NCBI GenBank assembly: GCA_030323885.1
Contig: CM059197.1
Span: forward strand, 27,485,178-27,549,177
Length of the DNA stretch: 64,000 nt
Direction: 5' to 3'
DNA from: Branchipolynoe longqiensis
Taxonomy: Eukaryota > Annelida > Polychaeta > Phyllodocida > Polynoidae
In this document: positions 42,288-53,179 of the stretch, piece by piece
Position numbering within the stretch: position 1 is the first letter of the stretch
Layout: each line of letters starts with the position of its first letter
Notes under the pieces: model-generated
Database searches by the model: none
What the model saw: only the letters and a program-made list of their open reading frames with translations
What the model was told of the DNA's origin: nothing
Made by a program: the position numbers and the translations under genes

Positions 42288-43195
42288 AAGGCGCAGTACG
42301 TAACATGACCACCCTGACTTGGGCTATTTACAGTATGGGTATTCGGCGTTCCGCTGGTCCCTCAAGAAGGACTGAAGCTGCGACAGTCGAGGATAGTGGG
42401 TAAACAGCGTTAGGTGGAAGTAGGGGTTGGTGCCTCTTCCCGCCCTACCCTTCACAATAGACCCTATTCTCTAAACTCACATTGCATCTAGAGTCACATG
42501 CCTCCTGATAACAAAACTCAGTATTGTTCTCACCATACATTTGGTTCTAATTGAAAACAGAACGAGACAGTAGTATAAAGTGGCAATTTTAATTCTTTCT
42601 ATCTTAGCTTGTTACATTACTCTTTCATGATGAGATGACCTTAGATATTTCCAGGATTACAGGCACTTAACCCTATCGATACATCATATTAGTTGGGTGG
42701 GTGGGACGGCAAATCTGGGCGGCAGAAGTACGTCCTCTCGGTTTGAAAAGTCTGGTCGAAGTGAATATCTCCAGTGCCACGTCATCGGCTTTGCCTGGAA
42801 ATCACTATAGGTGGCGTGTCAATTGGTGGCCATTTTAGTTCTAAAAGTGAATATAGATGTCGCCACCAGTCTGATTTTAATCTAACTGCGTAGTTCAAGA
42901 AGTATCATGTAGATGGCGCGTCGATCAGCGGCCAAAGTTATTAGTTCTAAGAATAGAATATAGTCGGCGCCATGGTGCCCTAATCTACTGAGATTCACAG
43001 TCTCGTTCATTCAATTACCCATGTTGCGCACATCATGGACAATGTCGATTGCCGTGAAATTGTCCTAGTTGATAGTTTACATGAAATAAAATACCACTCT
43101 GTGTGTGATTGTGCATTCACCACCTCCCCGGCCTGCACCTCGGTAAAAGATGTTATTCAACCGGACTAGCAACACTAATTTGAACCAAACAACAT
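42288..43195. other. Unassigned sequence
   Basis: No gene or repeat with a partner in the window. Weak internal similarity exists between 42800-42870 and 42905-42965 (GTGAATATAG/AGAATATAG, GATGGCGCG/GTGGCGTG). Confidence 0.35.
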
Positions 43196-43548
43196 GTTTG
43201 TTTGTTGTCGTTTTATGTCCTAGCAACAGCTATGGTCATATCAGGACAGGTCCTGACTTGTGACTGTGCGCACTCATGGCAACTTTATAGTGCTGCCCCA
43301 CTGGCAGACCAGGCCACCATCACCATGACCTGATATCCCACTCAGTCATATTAGTCTGACACTGAGCAAACCAATCCTTGCCCTATCCTAATAATGCTGA
43401 GCACCTGGCCAGGAAGCGACAAGTATACATTTTGAAGTCATTGGTTTGACTCGACATGGGTTAGAAACTACAAACCCATGGGTTTGGATCCCCCGATTTC
43501 CCAAAACAGGAGACGGACTCTCAACTCATTTGGCCATCCCATCTGGTC
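43196..43548 (-). mobile_element. SINE-A copy
   Basis: TGTTTGTTGTCGTTTTATG, GGTCATATCAGGACAGG, ATATCCCACTCAGTCATATT, GGTTTGACTCGACATGGG and the head CATTTGGCCATCCCATCTGG. It shares with 14478-14850 an extra GGATCCCCCGATTTCCCAAA block, so the two form a subfamily. Confidence 0.82.
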
Positions 43549-44149
43549 TCAAAGAAATTGTCTCAACACACAATGAGAGAAACAGGTAAAATGACCAACA
43601 GTGACAGACAGAAATTGCTCTTGAGAACTCTCTGTGTCAGAATAATTAATGTCACTTGGTTCACTGCCACTACTACTGGCATCCGGTCACGTTCCCTTGA
43701 CAGCAAGTAATAACCCAATTTTCCATCAAGTGCTAGCATTCAGAACATTTATTTGTTCTGGCTGTGTCTATTTATTTTCTTTTAAGTCGTTTTTTGGCTG
43801 TCATAGTTTGGATTAAATTATATCACTGTCGTGTTTTATTGCCAAGTCAATTTGCTGTACTAGCTATACTTCTCACACTCTGAAATATATATATTATATA
43901 TTTATATATAATGTATGTGCATATACTGACCGCCCGAGTGGGCCTGGAGGCGATAACGACCAGGTACAGCTGGCATACAAGTGTCAAAGCCTATGACTAG
44001 TGGCTCCAGTGTGGCTGAATGTGGAAGTACATGCAACATGTAGTAGAGCCTAAATAAATGGTATATAATAATAGATCAAACGGAAGAGAGTCAGTGCCCT
44101 TGTTTATATTCCCATAATAGATTATAGAGCACATATATATGAGACTGGA
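43549..44149. other. Unassigned sequence
   Basis: No gene recognised. TATATTCCCATAATAGATTA at about 44106 belongs to a short motif also found near 6097, 54645 and 55295. Confidence 0.35.
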
Positions 44150-44851
44150 ATACTATTCAACATGAAGATGAATGCCAGGAAGACCAAAACAATGGTTATA
44201 AGTAAAAAGACAGATAAACCAAATGTCAATATAACCATAGATGGCACAAACATAGAACAAGTATCCGAATTCATATATCTCGGACAAAAGATTACAAATG
44301 ATGGGAGATGTGAGCGAAGAAATTAAAAGAAGGATAACAATAGCCCAAACAACATTCTTCAAAATGTATAGAGTGTTAAGATCAAGTAAGATATTAATAC
44401 AAACAAGGAAGCGTATTCTTCAGTGTTATGTGTGGTCTACTCTAATGTATGGGCTGAGACATGGACAATATCTAAGAAAATGTACAAACGTTTAGCAGCA
44501 TTTGAGATGTGGACTTATCGAAGGATGATGAAAATATCATGGACAAAGAAGATCACCAACAAAGAAGTTCTCAGAAAAATTAAAAATAAGAAAAGCTTGT
44601 TTGCCACTATACAGACAAAGAAACTTATTTATTTTGGCCACATCATTCGTCAGAGTTCAATATACCATACATTGTTGGAAGGGAAGGTGAATGGCATCAG
44701 AGGGAGAGGGAGACCAAGAACATCATGGTTTACAAATATTTCACAGTGGACCGGCTTGAATTATTCACAGTCTATCAGAACAGCACACCATCGGGACAAG
44801 TGGAGAACCATTGCATCCAACCCTCGACTAGAGGACGGAACTATTGATTGA
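44150..44851 (+). pseudogene. LINE reverse transcriptase C-terminal half, frameshifted
   Basis: Conserved LINE blocks appear across three frames: KTKTMVISKKTDKPNVNITI, FIYLGQKITNDG, IKRRITIAQTTFFKM, RILQCYVWSTLMYG, AETWTISKKMYKRLAAFEMW, TYRRMMKISWTKKITNKEVL, FGHIIRQSS, GKVNGIRGRGRPRTSW and DKWRTIA. The frame changes near 44310 and near 44450. The final frame runs to a stop at 44851. The catalytic YADD region is upstream and absent. It is a 5'-truncated dead copy, and the clade is not resolved. Confidence 0.85.
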
Positions 44852-44856
44852 TATAT

Positions 44857-45111
44857 GAGACTGTCTCAAAAGGTGCTAAGCAATATGGGACAAAACTTTG
44901 TCCATAGTAACGATCAACACACTATCTACTTATGCATTTGTTCAGGACAAACTGATTTATATTTTACATGGTGTTTCATAATCCAAATAGAATACATATT
45001 GATTTGAAGCAAATGTCCTTGTGTTTTCAGTGTAACCGTTTCTGTGCTGTTTTGTGTCAATTATTACTATGGACAAAAAAACGAAGAGTTAGCACCTTTT
45101 GAGACAGGCTC
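44857..45111. mobile_element. MITE-F copy 2
   Basis: 255 bp with termini GAGACTGTCTCAAAAGGTGC and TTAGCACCTTTTGAGACAGG plus CTC. ATAT lies on both sides (44853-44856 and 45112-45115). It contains a TTTGTCCATAGTAACGATCA block and its inverse near 45065. It lies six bases after the LINE stop. Confidence 0.85.
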
Positions 45112-45329
45112 ATATGTGATGTATAATGCATTATGCGAGTATAAATACAAGGGTAACATGTACATCCTATATTTCCTCTTGCGCATTGGTAGAGCACCCC
45201 CCCCCTCCCAGCTGTTCGGTAAATTGCCGAGTGGGCGCCCCCCTCACGTCTTCCACCCCCATTTCTAAATAGGCTCGTCCGTACATAATTTATTTTTCTG
45301 AATATTTTTCTATTTTCAGTGCTATGTTT

Positions 45330-45425
45330 TATTTTATTTATATTATATGGAATGGGCAGATTTGGAGTACGGCAAGTTTGCAATGGCAGTCGACAACAGG
45401 GCACACTGGAGAAAACTGGTTGCAA
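45330..45425 (+). pseudogene. LINE C-terminal peptide remnant
   Basis: WADLEYGKFAMAVDNRAHWR and KLVAKCIHGAPI parallel the peptide at 16440-16782 (DWTGLECGK, VENGENWRKL). It is a second, shorter end of the same or a related LINE. Confidence 0.5.
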
Positions 45426-45825
45426 AGTGTATCCATGGTGCCCCCAATTAACACAAATTTTGTTATTGAGGGCAAAACAAAGCTGATACATGGAATTGTA
45501 GAGCATCGAGGTCACTTATGCAACCTGATTCGTGATGTCCTACAATCCAGCCCAGATGGTGCTTAGAACTACTTACCTATCAAATTAAGTGATTTGCAAA
45601 TTGTATCGAATGATGGATGGGTGATATGACCCAAGAGAGAAAACAAACAGCATTAAAAAATTAAAAACACACACAAAAACACCTGAACTGCAACAGATGA
45701 ACAAATAGCAATTTGATGTTCTAAGAAATAGTACATAACAGTCCAGATTAACCATTTCAATAAATGAAACAGCTCATACTTAGTATTTACTAATACTGAG
45801 ACCCATACAATGAATGTATTAGTGG
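45426..45825. other. Unassigned sequence
   Basis: Nothing recognised. Confidence 0.3.
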
Positions 45826-46020
45826 TTAGCCACATTTATAAACAAATGCTTGGAGTATTTCTTGAATCCATCATAGGTGGGTAAGGTCTGAACTGCAAGG
45901 GACATCTCATTCCAGATTTTGGACCCTTTCAAAAGTAGGCTGTTTTAACTTCTTCATTGTTTGGGTGAATGACTTTAAGTATGAGTTTGTCATGTTGTCT
46001 TGTTATAGCAGGATTTATAT
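45826..46020 (-). pseudogene. LINE RT C-terminal fragment
   Basis: The minus-strand translation includes SKIWNEMSLAVQTLPTYDGF and KKYSKHLFINVANH then a stop. This is the typical last segment of LINE RT proteins (W-N-x-[LM]-P/S). A short copy of the same nucleotide stretch (CTGAGCTGCAAGGGACATCT) lies inside a SINE at about 48040. Confidence 0.65.
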
Positions 46021-46559
46021 CATGATATTTTTTATCTTGAGCACTCTTAAACATAAAATTGGCTAAATGCTAGCTTCTTCTAATTATTAGTGGGAATAAG
46101 GTAATTTTACAATGCTTTTCATCTATATTTAGGCTAATACTTGAGTGGCCAAGAACTATGGAAATTGCTGTATTTTGCAAACGTTGCAATTTGTAGTTGA
46201 GGGATTGGTGATGATGATGGTGATGATGATGATAATGATGAAGATAATTATGTAGATGGACTTGGCCATATATAATTTATTCTTCTGACTAGTTTTCTAT
46301 CTTCAGTGCCATGTTTTCTTTTTTGTTTTTATTATTCATTTCTAGGGAAAATGTCTTATTTTATTATTTTTATAATCTTAAAGCAAATTGTTTCTCTATA
46401 TCCATATATATGTACATATATATACATATGTATATGTATGTGCCGATCGATGATCCGTGCTCACCACATCTACAAATTGGATGCCTGCCTGCTGGGGGTG
46501 GGGGTGGTGGGTGGGGGGTCGGGGTGGTGTGTGGTGTATGGGTGTAAAGGGCGGTAATG
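46021..46559. other. Unassigned sequence with GATGAT tail
   Basis: GGTGATGATGATGGTGATG at about 46208 resembles a LINE 3' tail. A G-rich stretch lies at 46492-46530. No gene. Confidence 0.4.
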
Positions 46560-47172
46560 GGTCTGTCACACTACGACGTAACGACGTCAACGTAGGGAGA
46601 ACGTGAAGAACGTTGAACTTCTCGGCGTAGTATGCAAATTTGGGCACAAGTTGAACGTGGATGCAGCATAGTGGACGAGAGAGTAACGTCGGTAAAGCGT
46701 AGTGATACCGTCGTTCGACGAGAGAGGTCAACGTAATGACGCTGACTGAACGTTATGAACGTTATTCCATCGTCTCTCCTGACGTTCTCCTGACGTTCTC
46801 CTGACGTTGTCCTGACGTTCCCATTAAGCCCCGTGGGCATTTGCACTTGGTTTAATGGGGTTCAACGTAGTGGAACGTAGTTGAACGTAGTGAGGAGCGT
46901 TGGAATAACATCCGTTTAACGTCATTGACGTTCGCTAAACGTGAACAGAACGTACGGCGAACGTAAACCCTTACGTTCGACCTACGTCAAAACTTTTGAA
47001 CATGTCCAAAACCTCGACGGAACTCGACGTAACACGACGTAATGTGACGTAGCTCGACGTCACTCTAACGTCATTATGACGTCATCATAACGTAATCCAA
47101 CGTACATCAACGTAATGACGAAATATCACCACGTTAGGCTCACGTTGGCTCATTCCGTCATAGTGTGACAGG
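46560..47172. mobile_element. MITE-T relative packed with ACGT
   Basis: 613 bp with inverted termini TCTGTCACACTACGACG and CGTCATAGTGTGACAGG. About 35 ACGT tetramers lie inside, many as AACGTAG, GAACGT or GACGTTCTC. It has a (CTGACGTTCTC)n tandem at 46779-46820 and ends shared with 32324-32751. GAACATGTCCAAAA and GTTGAACGTAGT are also in the inverted repeat at 35775-36176. Non-coding. Confidence 0.75.
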
Positions 47173-47769
47173 GGTATTAGAACGACAGAATGGAACGATG
47201 GTTGGGGTGGCGGGGGTGGGGTATGTGCCCTGATACACTGGGAATTCTGGGTACAGTGGAGGCATCGCCTGTACAGCAGGGAATGGCGCCATAGATACAA
47301 CGTTGACCCGATGGGTACACATTTGATCCAGACGTAGTGCAGTGTACCGCTGCACCTCGCTATCTGATGAACTGGGCTAATCTCGTTGCATTGCCAATCA
47401 GATTAGACTCGCAGTCACCCTTGAATGTAGGTCAATATTGATATACCGTAGCGAAGAGTTCACGTAACAAGTAATAAACTAATATCGTCGTCAGAGTCAA
47501 TCCGGATCAGTTAGTAGACAGGCTAATTATCTGGGTACACCACTGGTAATTAATTAATTAACTAATTCGTGAGTTAGGTAATTAATTGGTGGACTTTTTT
47601 TTTCAATTCTAGCATGGCACTGGTGTTATGCAAGGGCTAAGACTAATAGGGATGGCCCTGTTTGAGGTTGTTGGCAAATTATGTTTGCTTTGTTTGTTGG
47701 GGTTTTATGTCCTAGCGACACCTAAAGTCATATTGGGGTGGCTACAAACTTGTGACAGGGGGGTATGCC
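47173..47769. other. Unassigned sequence plus a SINE-A tail fragment
   Basis: 47690-47760 is a minus-strand SINE-A 3' piece (TTTGTTTGTTGGGGTTTTAT). The rest is unassigned. Confidence 0.4.
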
Positions 47770-48130
47770 AACTGGATGCCGTGGCCTAATCGGTAGGGCA
47801 TAGGCTTCCCTTGCAAAAGGTCGGGAGCTCGAATCTCGGCCGAATCAAACCAATTACTTATAAAATTGATCCTTGTCATTACCTAGACTGGCGCTCGGCA
47901 TTACCAGGATATAGTAAGGACTGGTTTGCTCAGTGTCAGGATAATGTGACTGAGTTGAATATATTAGACCATGGTATCACAATGGGACAACCCTGTAAAA
48001 GTCACCATGAGTGTGCACTGTCACAAGTCGGTACCTGTTCTGAGCTGCAAGGGACATCTCATTCCATATTTTGGACCCCTTAAAATGTAGCCTTTGACTG
48101 TTGCTAGGATATAACGCTCAAAGAAGCAAA
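47770..48130 (+). mobile_element. SINE-A copy with an inserted LINE scrap
   Basis: Head CCGTGGCCTAATCGGTAGGG, body ATCCTTGTCATTACCTAGAC and ATGAGTGTGCACTGTCACAA. About 50 bp identical in type to the LINE RT fragment at 45887 follows CTGTTCTGAGC. Then the SINE tail resumes. Confidence 0.75.
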
Positions 48131-48344
48131 CAAACAAACTGATAGTTGACACAGTTAGGCTATGATGGTTGGCCAGATGTCTGCTACATAAAGCAGTGGC
48201 GACATTACCGTTGGTATTATATTTTTAGAGATATGAGTCATATAATTATATTCAAGTGCTTATCAATGCTTGTTGTAGGTTCACCTCTGATTCGGCGTTC
48301 GAATTAAATTTCGTCTCTACTACCTTGGGAATGTCGAAATAATT

Positions 48345-48520
48345 AGAGAGTTGGTTGGGTGTTGGCGTCTTTTTCATCGTGGCAACATCTAAGGTCATGA
48401 TATCATGACGGGAACCGACCTGTGACAGTGCGTACTCGTGCTAACTTTACAGTGCTGCCCCACTCACTGGAAGAACCAGGACCTGATATCCCACTCAGTC
48501 ACATTATCCTGACACTGACC
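48345..48520 (-). mobile_element. SINE-A 3' half
   Basis: GGCAACATCTAAGGTCATG, CTGTGACAGTGCGTACTCG and ATATCCCACTCAGTCACATT. It ends in a CT-rich tract (48515-48690). Confidence 0.7.
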
Positions 48521-48933
48521 CCTCCACCCTACTCCCCTTCACTATCCCATTATTTTCCCCACTCCCTTTCCCCCCTCCCACTCCTTCTTCCACCCCCACA
48601 CCCTCCCATTCCCCTTACTATCCCTTCCCTCCCCCCTCCCACCACCCTTATCGCATTCCAACCCTTCCAACCTCCTCACTAACATCCCGCGGTCGAATCT
48701 TCTCCGATCATGCAAGCTCTACCGCACCTAACTGCATCCCTTGGCATTCTTTGTTCATCCTCCATCCACAACCCCGCCCCCCCCCCCCCCCCTTACCCCA
48801 CCCCCTTTCCGCTACCTCCATCCCAACTTTAAAGAAACCATGTGACTCATGCGATATACTTGGTGTGATCTCCAACGCTAGACTCACAAGCGCCATTCAG
48901 ACCTCGTCTAATGACACGCCTTCTGTCACAGTG

Positions 48934-49030
48934 ACACATGTGCTGTCACTGTCATTGTCACTGTCACTGTCACTGTCACTGTCACTGTCACTGTCACTGT
49001 CACTGTCACTGTCACTGTCTCTGACACTGT
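48934..49030. repeat. (TGTCAC)n hexamer microsatellite
   Basis: About 15 copies of CACTGT, near-perfect. Confidence 0.97.
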
Positions 49031-49184
49031 CAGACTCTGCGGCACCTTGTTGATTAATCAGCCCATCCCGTTAGTGACGTCACAAAAGCGCCCCTACCAC
49101 GCACACTCCAGACAGGCCTCCGTCTGCTGAGGCAGTGCTGTCATGACTTGGATCTACTTAAACAGTGTCCGTCATGACTGAGAT

Positions 49185-49490
49185 TGGTTGGTAGTTGGAA
49201 TTATAACAACATCTAAGGTCATTTCATGACAGCTACTGACTTGTGACAGTGTGCACTGATGGCGACTTAGTAGCGCTACCCCACTGGGAAATCAGACCAC
49301 CGGCACCATGATCCAATATCCCACTCAGTTACATTATCCTGACACTGAGATAACCAGTCCTTGCCCTATCCTATTGATGCTGAGCGCCAAGCTAGGAAGT
49401 GACAAATATCAATTTTGTAAGTCATCGGTTTGACTCAACCAGGAATCGAACTCCCGATCTCCCGCATGGGAGGTATGCACTGTATCGGTT
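49185..49490 (-). mobile_element. SINE-A copy
   Basis: AACAACATCTAAGGTCATTT, CTTGTGACAGTGTGCACTG and the head GAACTCCCGATCTCCCGCAT. Confidence 0.8.
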
Positions 49491-49756
49491 GGGTAGTTGT
49501 ACATAGGAAGGTTCCCAGTAATATATGTAGATCCTGATAGTTTCCTGTTGTTTTTTATATTGACCATGCCATCTCATCGGCTCATCCATAAATAGTTCAA
49601 ATGCACCATAGCTGATAACGCCGGAACCTCAAATGCCTTGGTGCTGACAAAAAAACTGTTCTTCAACTGGCAACAAAGACCCTAACACAAACGAGTTAAA
49701 AACGTTCAACTGAAAGCATTAGTCAGTTATAAATCTATTGGTGTGCATATTCGGCC

Positions 49757-49985
49757 AACCAGACGGGATGGCCGAATGAGTTAGAGCGTCCGTTTCCCGT
49801 GTTTGGTAGATCGTGGGGTCGTGGGTTCGAACCCTGGTTGAGTCAAACCAATGACTTAAAAATTGATACTTGTCACTTCCTAGCCAGGCACTCAGCATAA
49901 TTAGGTTATGGCAAGGAGCAGTGGAATGAGGACGACCAATCATCCACCGTTGAAATTCCCCCGGCTTAAACAACTAATGTACCCC
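49757..49985 (+). mobile_element. SINE-A2 copy
   Basis: Head AGACGGGATGGCCGAATGAG with A box, B box GTGGGTTCGAACCCTGG and body AACCAATGACTTAAAAATTG. The variant 3' end GCAAGGAGCAGTGGAATGAG and TTAAACAACTAATGTACCC distinguishes it from SINE-A. Confidence 0.85.
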
Positions 49986-50689
49986 TAAACAAATATATAT
50001 ATACACCCATCACAAGGCAAATTATTCTATATAGGAATGCAATGGGAGAGACTACAGAGAGGGTTGACAGTGGGTTGAGGGGGGGGGGGTAGCGTATTGT
50101 GTTCCTGATAACCCCTTCCCTGTACACACATACACACATACACACACACCCTTTCCTTAGTACTGAGATAAAACAGGCTGCCTCTGAAATGATTTAATTA
50201 AGTTCATATGTGAGGTGGCTCTCCTCATGTTGCCTCCAGGCAGCCATTGTTCCGGACTTGGGGCATAATCTGATAGCGTTAATTAGGCGCCTTTACAATC
50301 TCTGTGGAAGATGTGGGCTCTGATAGCTGTTATCAATCCTTTACAGCCGAAGCATGGAGTATGGCATAAAGCAGCAGATAGCACAGCTTTGGAAATGCTC
50401 TCTTGACTCAGGTTTAATATTAAACATGGATCCAGGGATTGAAAATCTTACTTTTGCAACGGAATTGTTAGACATTAGATTTGTTTAAATTCAAAATCTC
50501 CAAACATATTCTACAGATATAAACTAAACTTGCTATTGATAATAAATAAGTGTTTTGGAGTCGCACTGTAGGGCAGCATATTTCTAATTTCTGAATTTGT
50601 TAGAAAGCAGTCTGGTAGCACACTGGGGTGGTTTGTTTGTTGGGGTTTCACATCTTATGAACATTTATGGTCATATCGAACCCTGACTG
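49986..50689. other. Unassigned sequence
   Basis: G-run at about 50080, (CACACATA) stretch at about 50125. A SINE-A tail scrap lies at 50630-50680. No gene. Confidence 0.35.
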
Positions 50690-50840
50690 ATTCAAGGTGA
50701 TGACATAAAGATTGCTACTTGTTGCTACCTAGCCTGGTGTTTGGTATTACTAGGATAGGGCAAGGAGCAGTGGAACGAAGAAGATCCATTGTATGTGATT
50801 GCAATTTCCACCGGTTAATCAACGAAAGTATCTAAACAAA
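50690..50840 (+). mobile_element. SINE-A2 fragment
   Basis: GATTGCTACTTGTTGCTACC, GGATAGGGCAAGGAGCAGTG and CCGGTTAATCAACGAAAGTA. Confidence 0.6.
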
Positions 50841-50944
50841 TATCAGGACAGGCATCAACTTATAACATTGTACACTTATGGTGACCCATTTATTGTTTGA
50901 TAACAGGGTAAGGTATTATTAAATAACTTTAAATTTAACCTCTT

Positions 50945-51145
50945 TCTGCTGTATTGTGTCCAACAGTTTGACTTGGATCCCAGAAGTTACTTTGAATTTC
51001 CCTTCAAATATCTCAAAAGTTATCCATTTAAAATAAAGTTACTTCAATCTAAAAGTATGGTAGATTTTAATATCGAACCCTGTATTTTTATCTGCAAAAT
51101 ATGGCCAAACAAATCAAGACTATCTGACTATGCAAATTCAACTAT
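50945..51145 (-). mobile_element. MITE-A-like end fragment
   Basis: TTCAAATATCTCAAAAGTTA, CCATTTAAAATAAAGTTACT and TATCTGACTATGCAAATTCA follow the 3' half of reverse MITE-A. Confidence 0.5.
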
Positions 51146-51148
51146 TCT

Positions 51149-51487
51149 GTTTGTTTGTTGTTGTTTTACATCCTACCAACATCTAAGGTCATATCAGGAT
51201 GGCTACAGATTTGTGACAGTACACACTCATGGTGATTTTATAGTGCTGCCCCACTTGGAAATCAGGCCGCTGGTACCATGACCCGATATCACACTCAGTC
51301 CCATTATCCTGACACTGAGCTAATCAGTCCTGGCCCTATCCTAATAATTCCGATCACCAGACTAGGAAGCGACAAGTATACATTTTTAAGTCATTGGTTT
51401 GAATTGACCGGGAACCAAACTAGCAAACTCCCGATCTTTCGCACGCGACGCCTGTGCTCTTCCGATTCGGCCACTGCGCTCGGTCAA
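51149..51487 (-). mobile_element. SINE-A copy
   Basis: TTTGTTTGTTGTTGTTTTAC, AACATCTAAGGTCATATCAG, GATATCACACTCAGTCCCAT and the head TCCGATTCGGCCACTGCGCT. The head subtype matches those at 7880 and 9592. Confidence 0.82.
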
Positions 51488-51957
51488 CTATTCCATGACC
51501 TATATCCTGCTAGCAAATGAAAAAGATAAACAGGATAGAATGGCATTAATAGTCATAGATCGACTATGCTTCTCAGCCTTTTTTTCTGCCATAAATAAAA
51601 ATAACTCTCCGAACATCGCTGTATTCACGATATACAAACCATCAATAGTCAGATTCGATCCTGATTACTGTTAATAGTTAAAGTAATGTTTCTGGTGCTT
51701 TAAGTTTTCCTTTTTCACCATTTCTTTTTTGTATTCAGCATCAATTGCGTTATAATTGTATATATATTTAATTGTCTTTCTAGATAGAACTGGTGGCATT
51801 TTATTGTGGGTTTTTTTCAACCGCATTGCAATTCTTTTTTATATATAGAATATTGATTGGCTGGATTATGTACTGTCGTGGTCTGGTAAACATTACCCAC
51901 CCACACACCCACACTCTGCTGGTATCTCTCAGTCCATACCATCACACAACAATCAGC
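51488..51957. other. Unassigned sequence, probably LINE flank
   Basis: No motif recognised. It lies directly upstream of a LINE RT remnant. Confidence 0.3.
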
Positions 51958-52249
51958 ACAAGTCAGCTACCTTAGCCAAAGGAGGGACACACATCTCCTC
52001 AGTCTCATGTATAAAAGATCCAATGATGAACAATATGTTGACCATACAAACAGAGTAACCAGACAGAGCGGTGCTACACTACTAAAAACACCCATGCCAC
52101 TAACAAACAAACTAACTAAAGCACCGATTTACAGAGGTGGCACATTGTGGAATAAACTTCCAGTGAGGACAAGACAGTCCACAAGTCTCCTTGAATTTAA
52201 AAACTTTATGAAAATACAACCGGCCTGTCAGACCCTGACACGGTTATAG
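51958..52249 (+). pseudogene. LINE RT C-terminal fragment with stop
   Basis: The frame reads LSQRRDTHLLSLMYKRSND, TRQSGATLLKTPMPLTNK and YRGGTLWNKLPVRTRQSTSL, then EFKNFMK and a stop at 52249. The R-R-x3-L-L-x-L-M-Y-K and G-x-x-x-W-N-x-L-P pattern is the end of many animal LINE RTs. The catalytic core is missing. A presumed 3' UTR follows. Confidence 0.7.
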
Positions 52250-53179
52250 GTATTCTAAAGGCCTTCCTTGCCCTGACCCTTGTACATACATATATATATA
52301 AATGTTCTCAAATGCACTACACAGCCCTGCACGCTGATCCCCTTCCCGCCCTTACCCCACCCCTATTACACCTTCTTTCAAAACCTATTACCTAAAATTT
52401 TCCTTTAAATTGACATAAAACCTGTATGATGTAAGTCCCCACTGCAATCTCAGACCGCGATCCCATCATTAGGCCACACAGAACGGAACACTCGTGATGG
52501 GATAACAAAAAAAAAAAATTTTAATGGCCAGGTTTCCGCATTTGGTATTGGTGATTGGATCCACTGATTTGCATATTTGCAATATAGTATATATATATAT
52601 GTGTATTGTAGATATGTTATATCTTTTTGAAAAGAGAAGAGAGAAAACAAAGGAAGAAAGAAGTGTTTTAAAGACAATTCTAGAGTCATCTTGTACATTT
52701 ATTGATGCATGCTCACCAAGTGCATAATACATATGTTGAACTGGAATTGCATGCAGTTACTATTACGACAAATAGTCAATTTATATTATGCTTCTATTAT
52801 CGAACAGGTTTTTCATGTGGTTATTATTGCAACTAATATTGTCATTTATGTACCAACAAATTGTAATTAACGGCCGGAAGACCAGTGCTCTGGCGCTGAC
52901 AAAAGACATTATTCGCTGAATAAAATACATTTAGTAAAAAAAAAAAATGTCCGAGGGCGGTTGCCCACATGATGTGCAATGGTTGATTGTGTGCACACAG
53001 ACGGGGGCGCGCAGTGATGCTGTGGATCAAAGTTTCCTATTATCGCTCAGAAAGCGTAAGCTCTCTATTATCGTCCACATTTGCAATATTATCAGTACTA
53101 CAGTAGTGTACCAGTCGGTGCCATATATGTCTGCATTGCAGGACATGTGATGAAAGATATATACTAGAGATAGCTGATT
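52250..53179. other. Unassigned sequence, part LINE 3' UTR
   Basis: 52450-52560 and 52860-52930 (GGAAGACCAGTGCTCTGGCG, CTGACAAAAGAC, AATAAA) look like LINE 3' ends. The latter recurs at 41450-41500. No gene. Confidence 0.35.

Noticed and set aside
45057..45515. 152-residue minus-strand frame
   Set aside because: It runs across a MITE end and a LINE remnant on the opposite strand, and no domain is recognisable.
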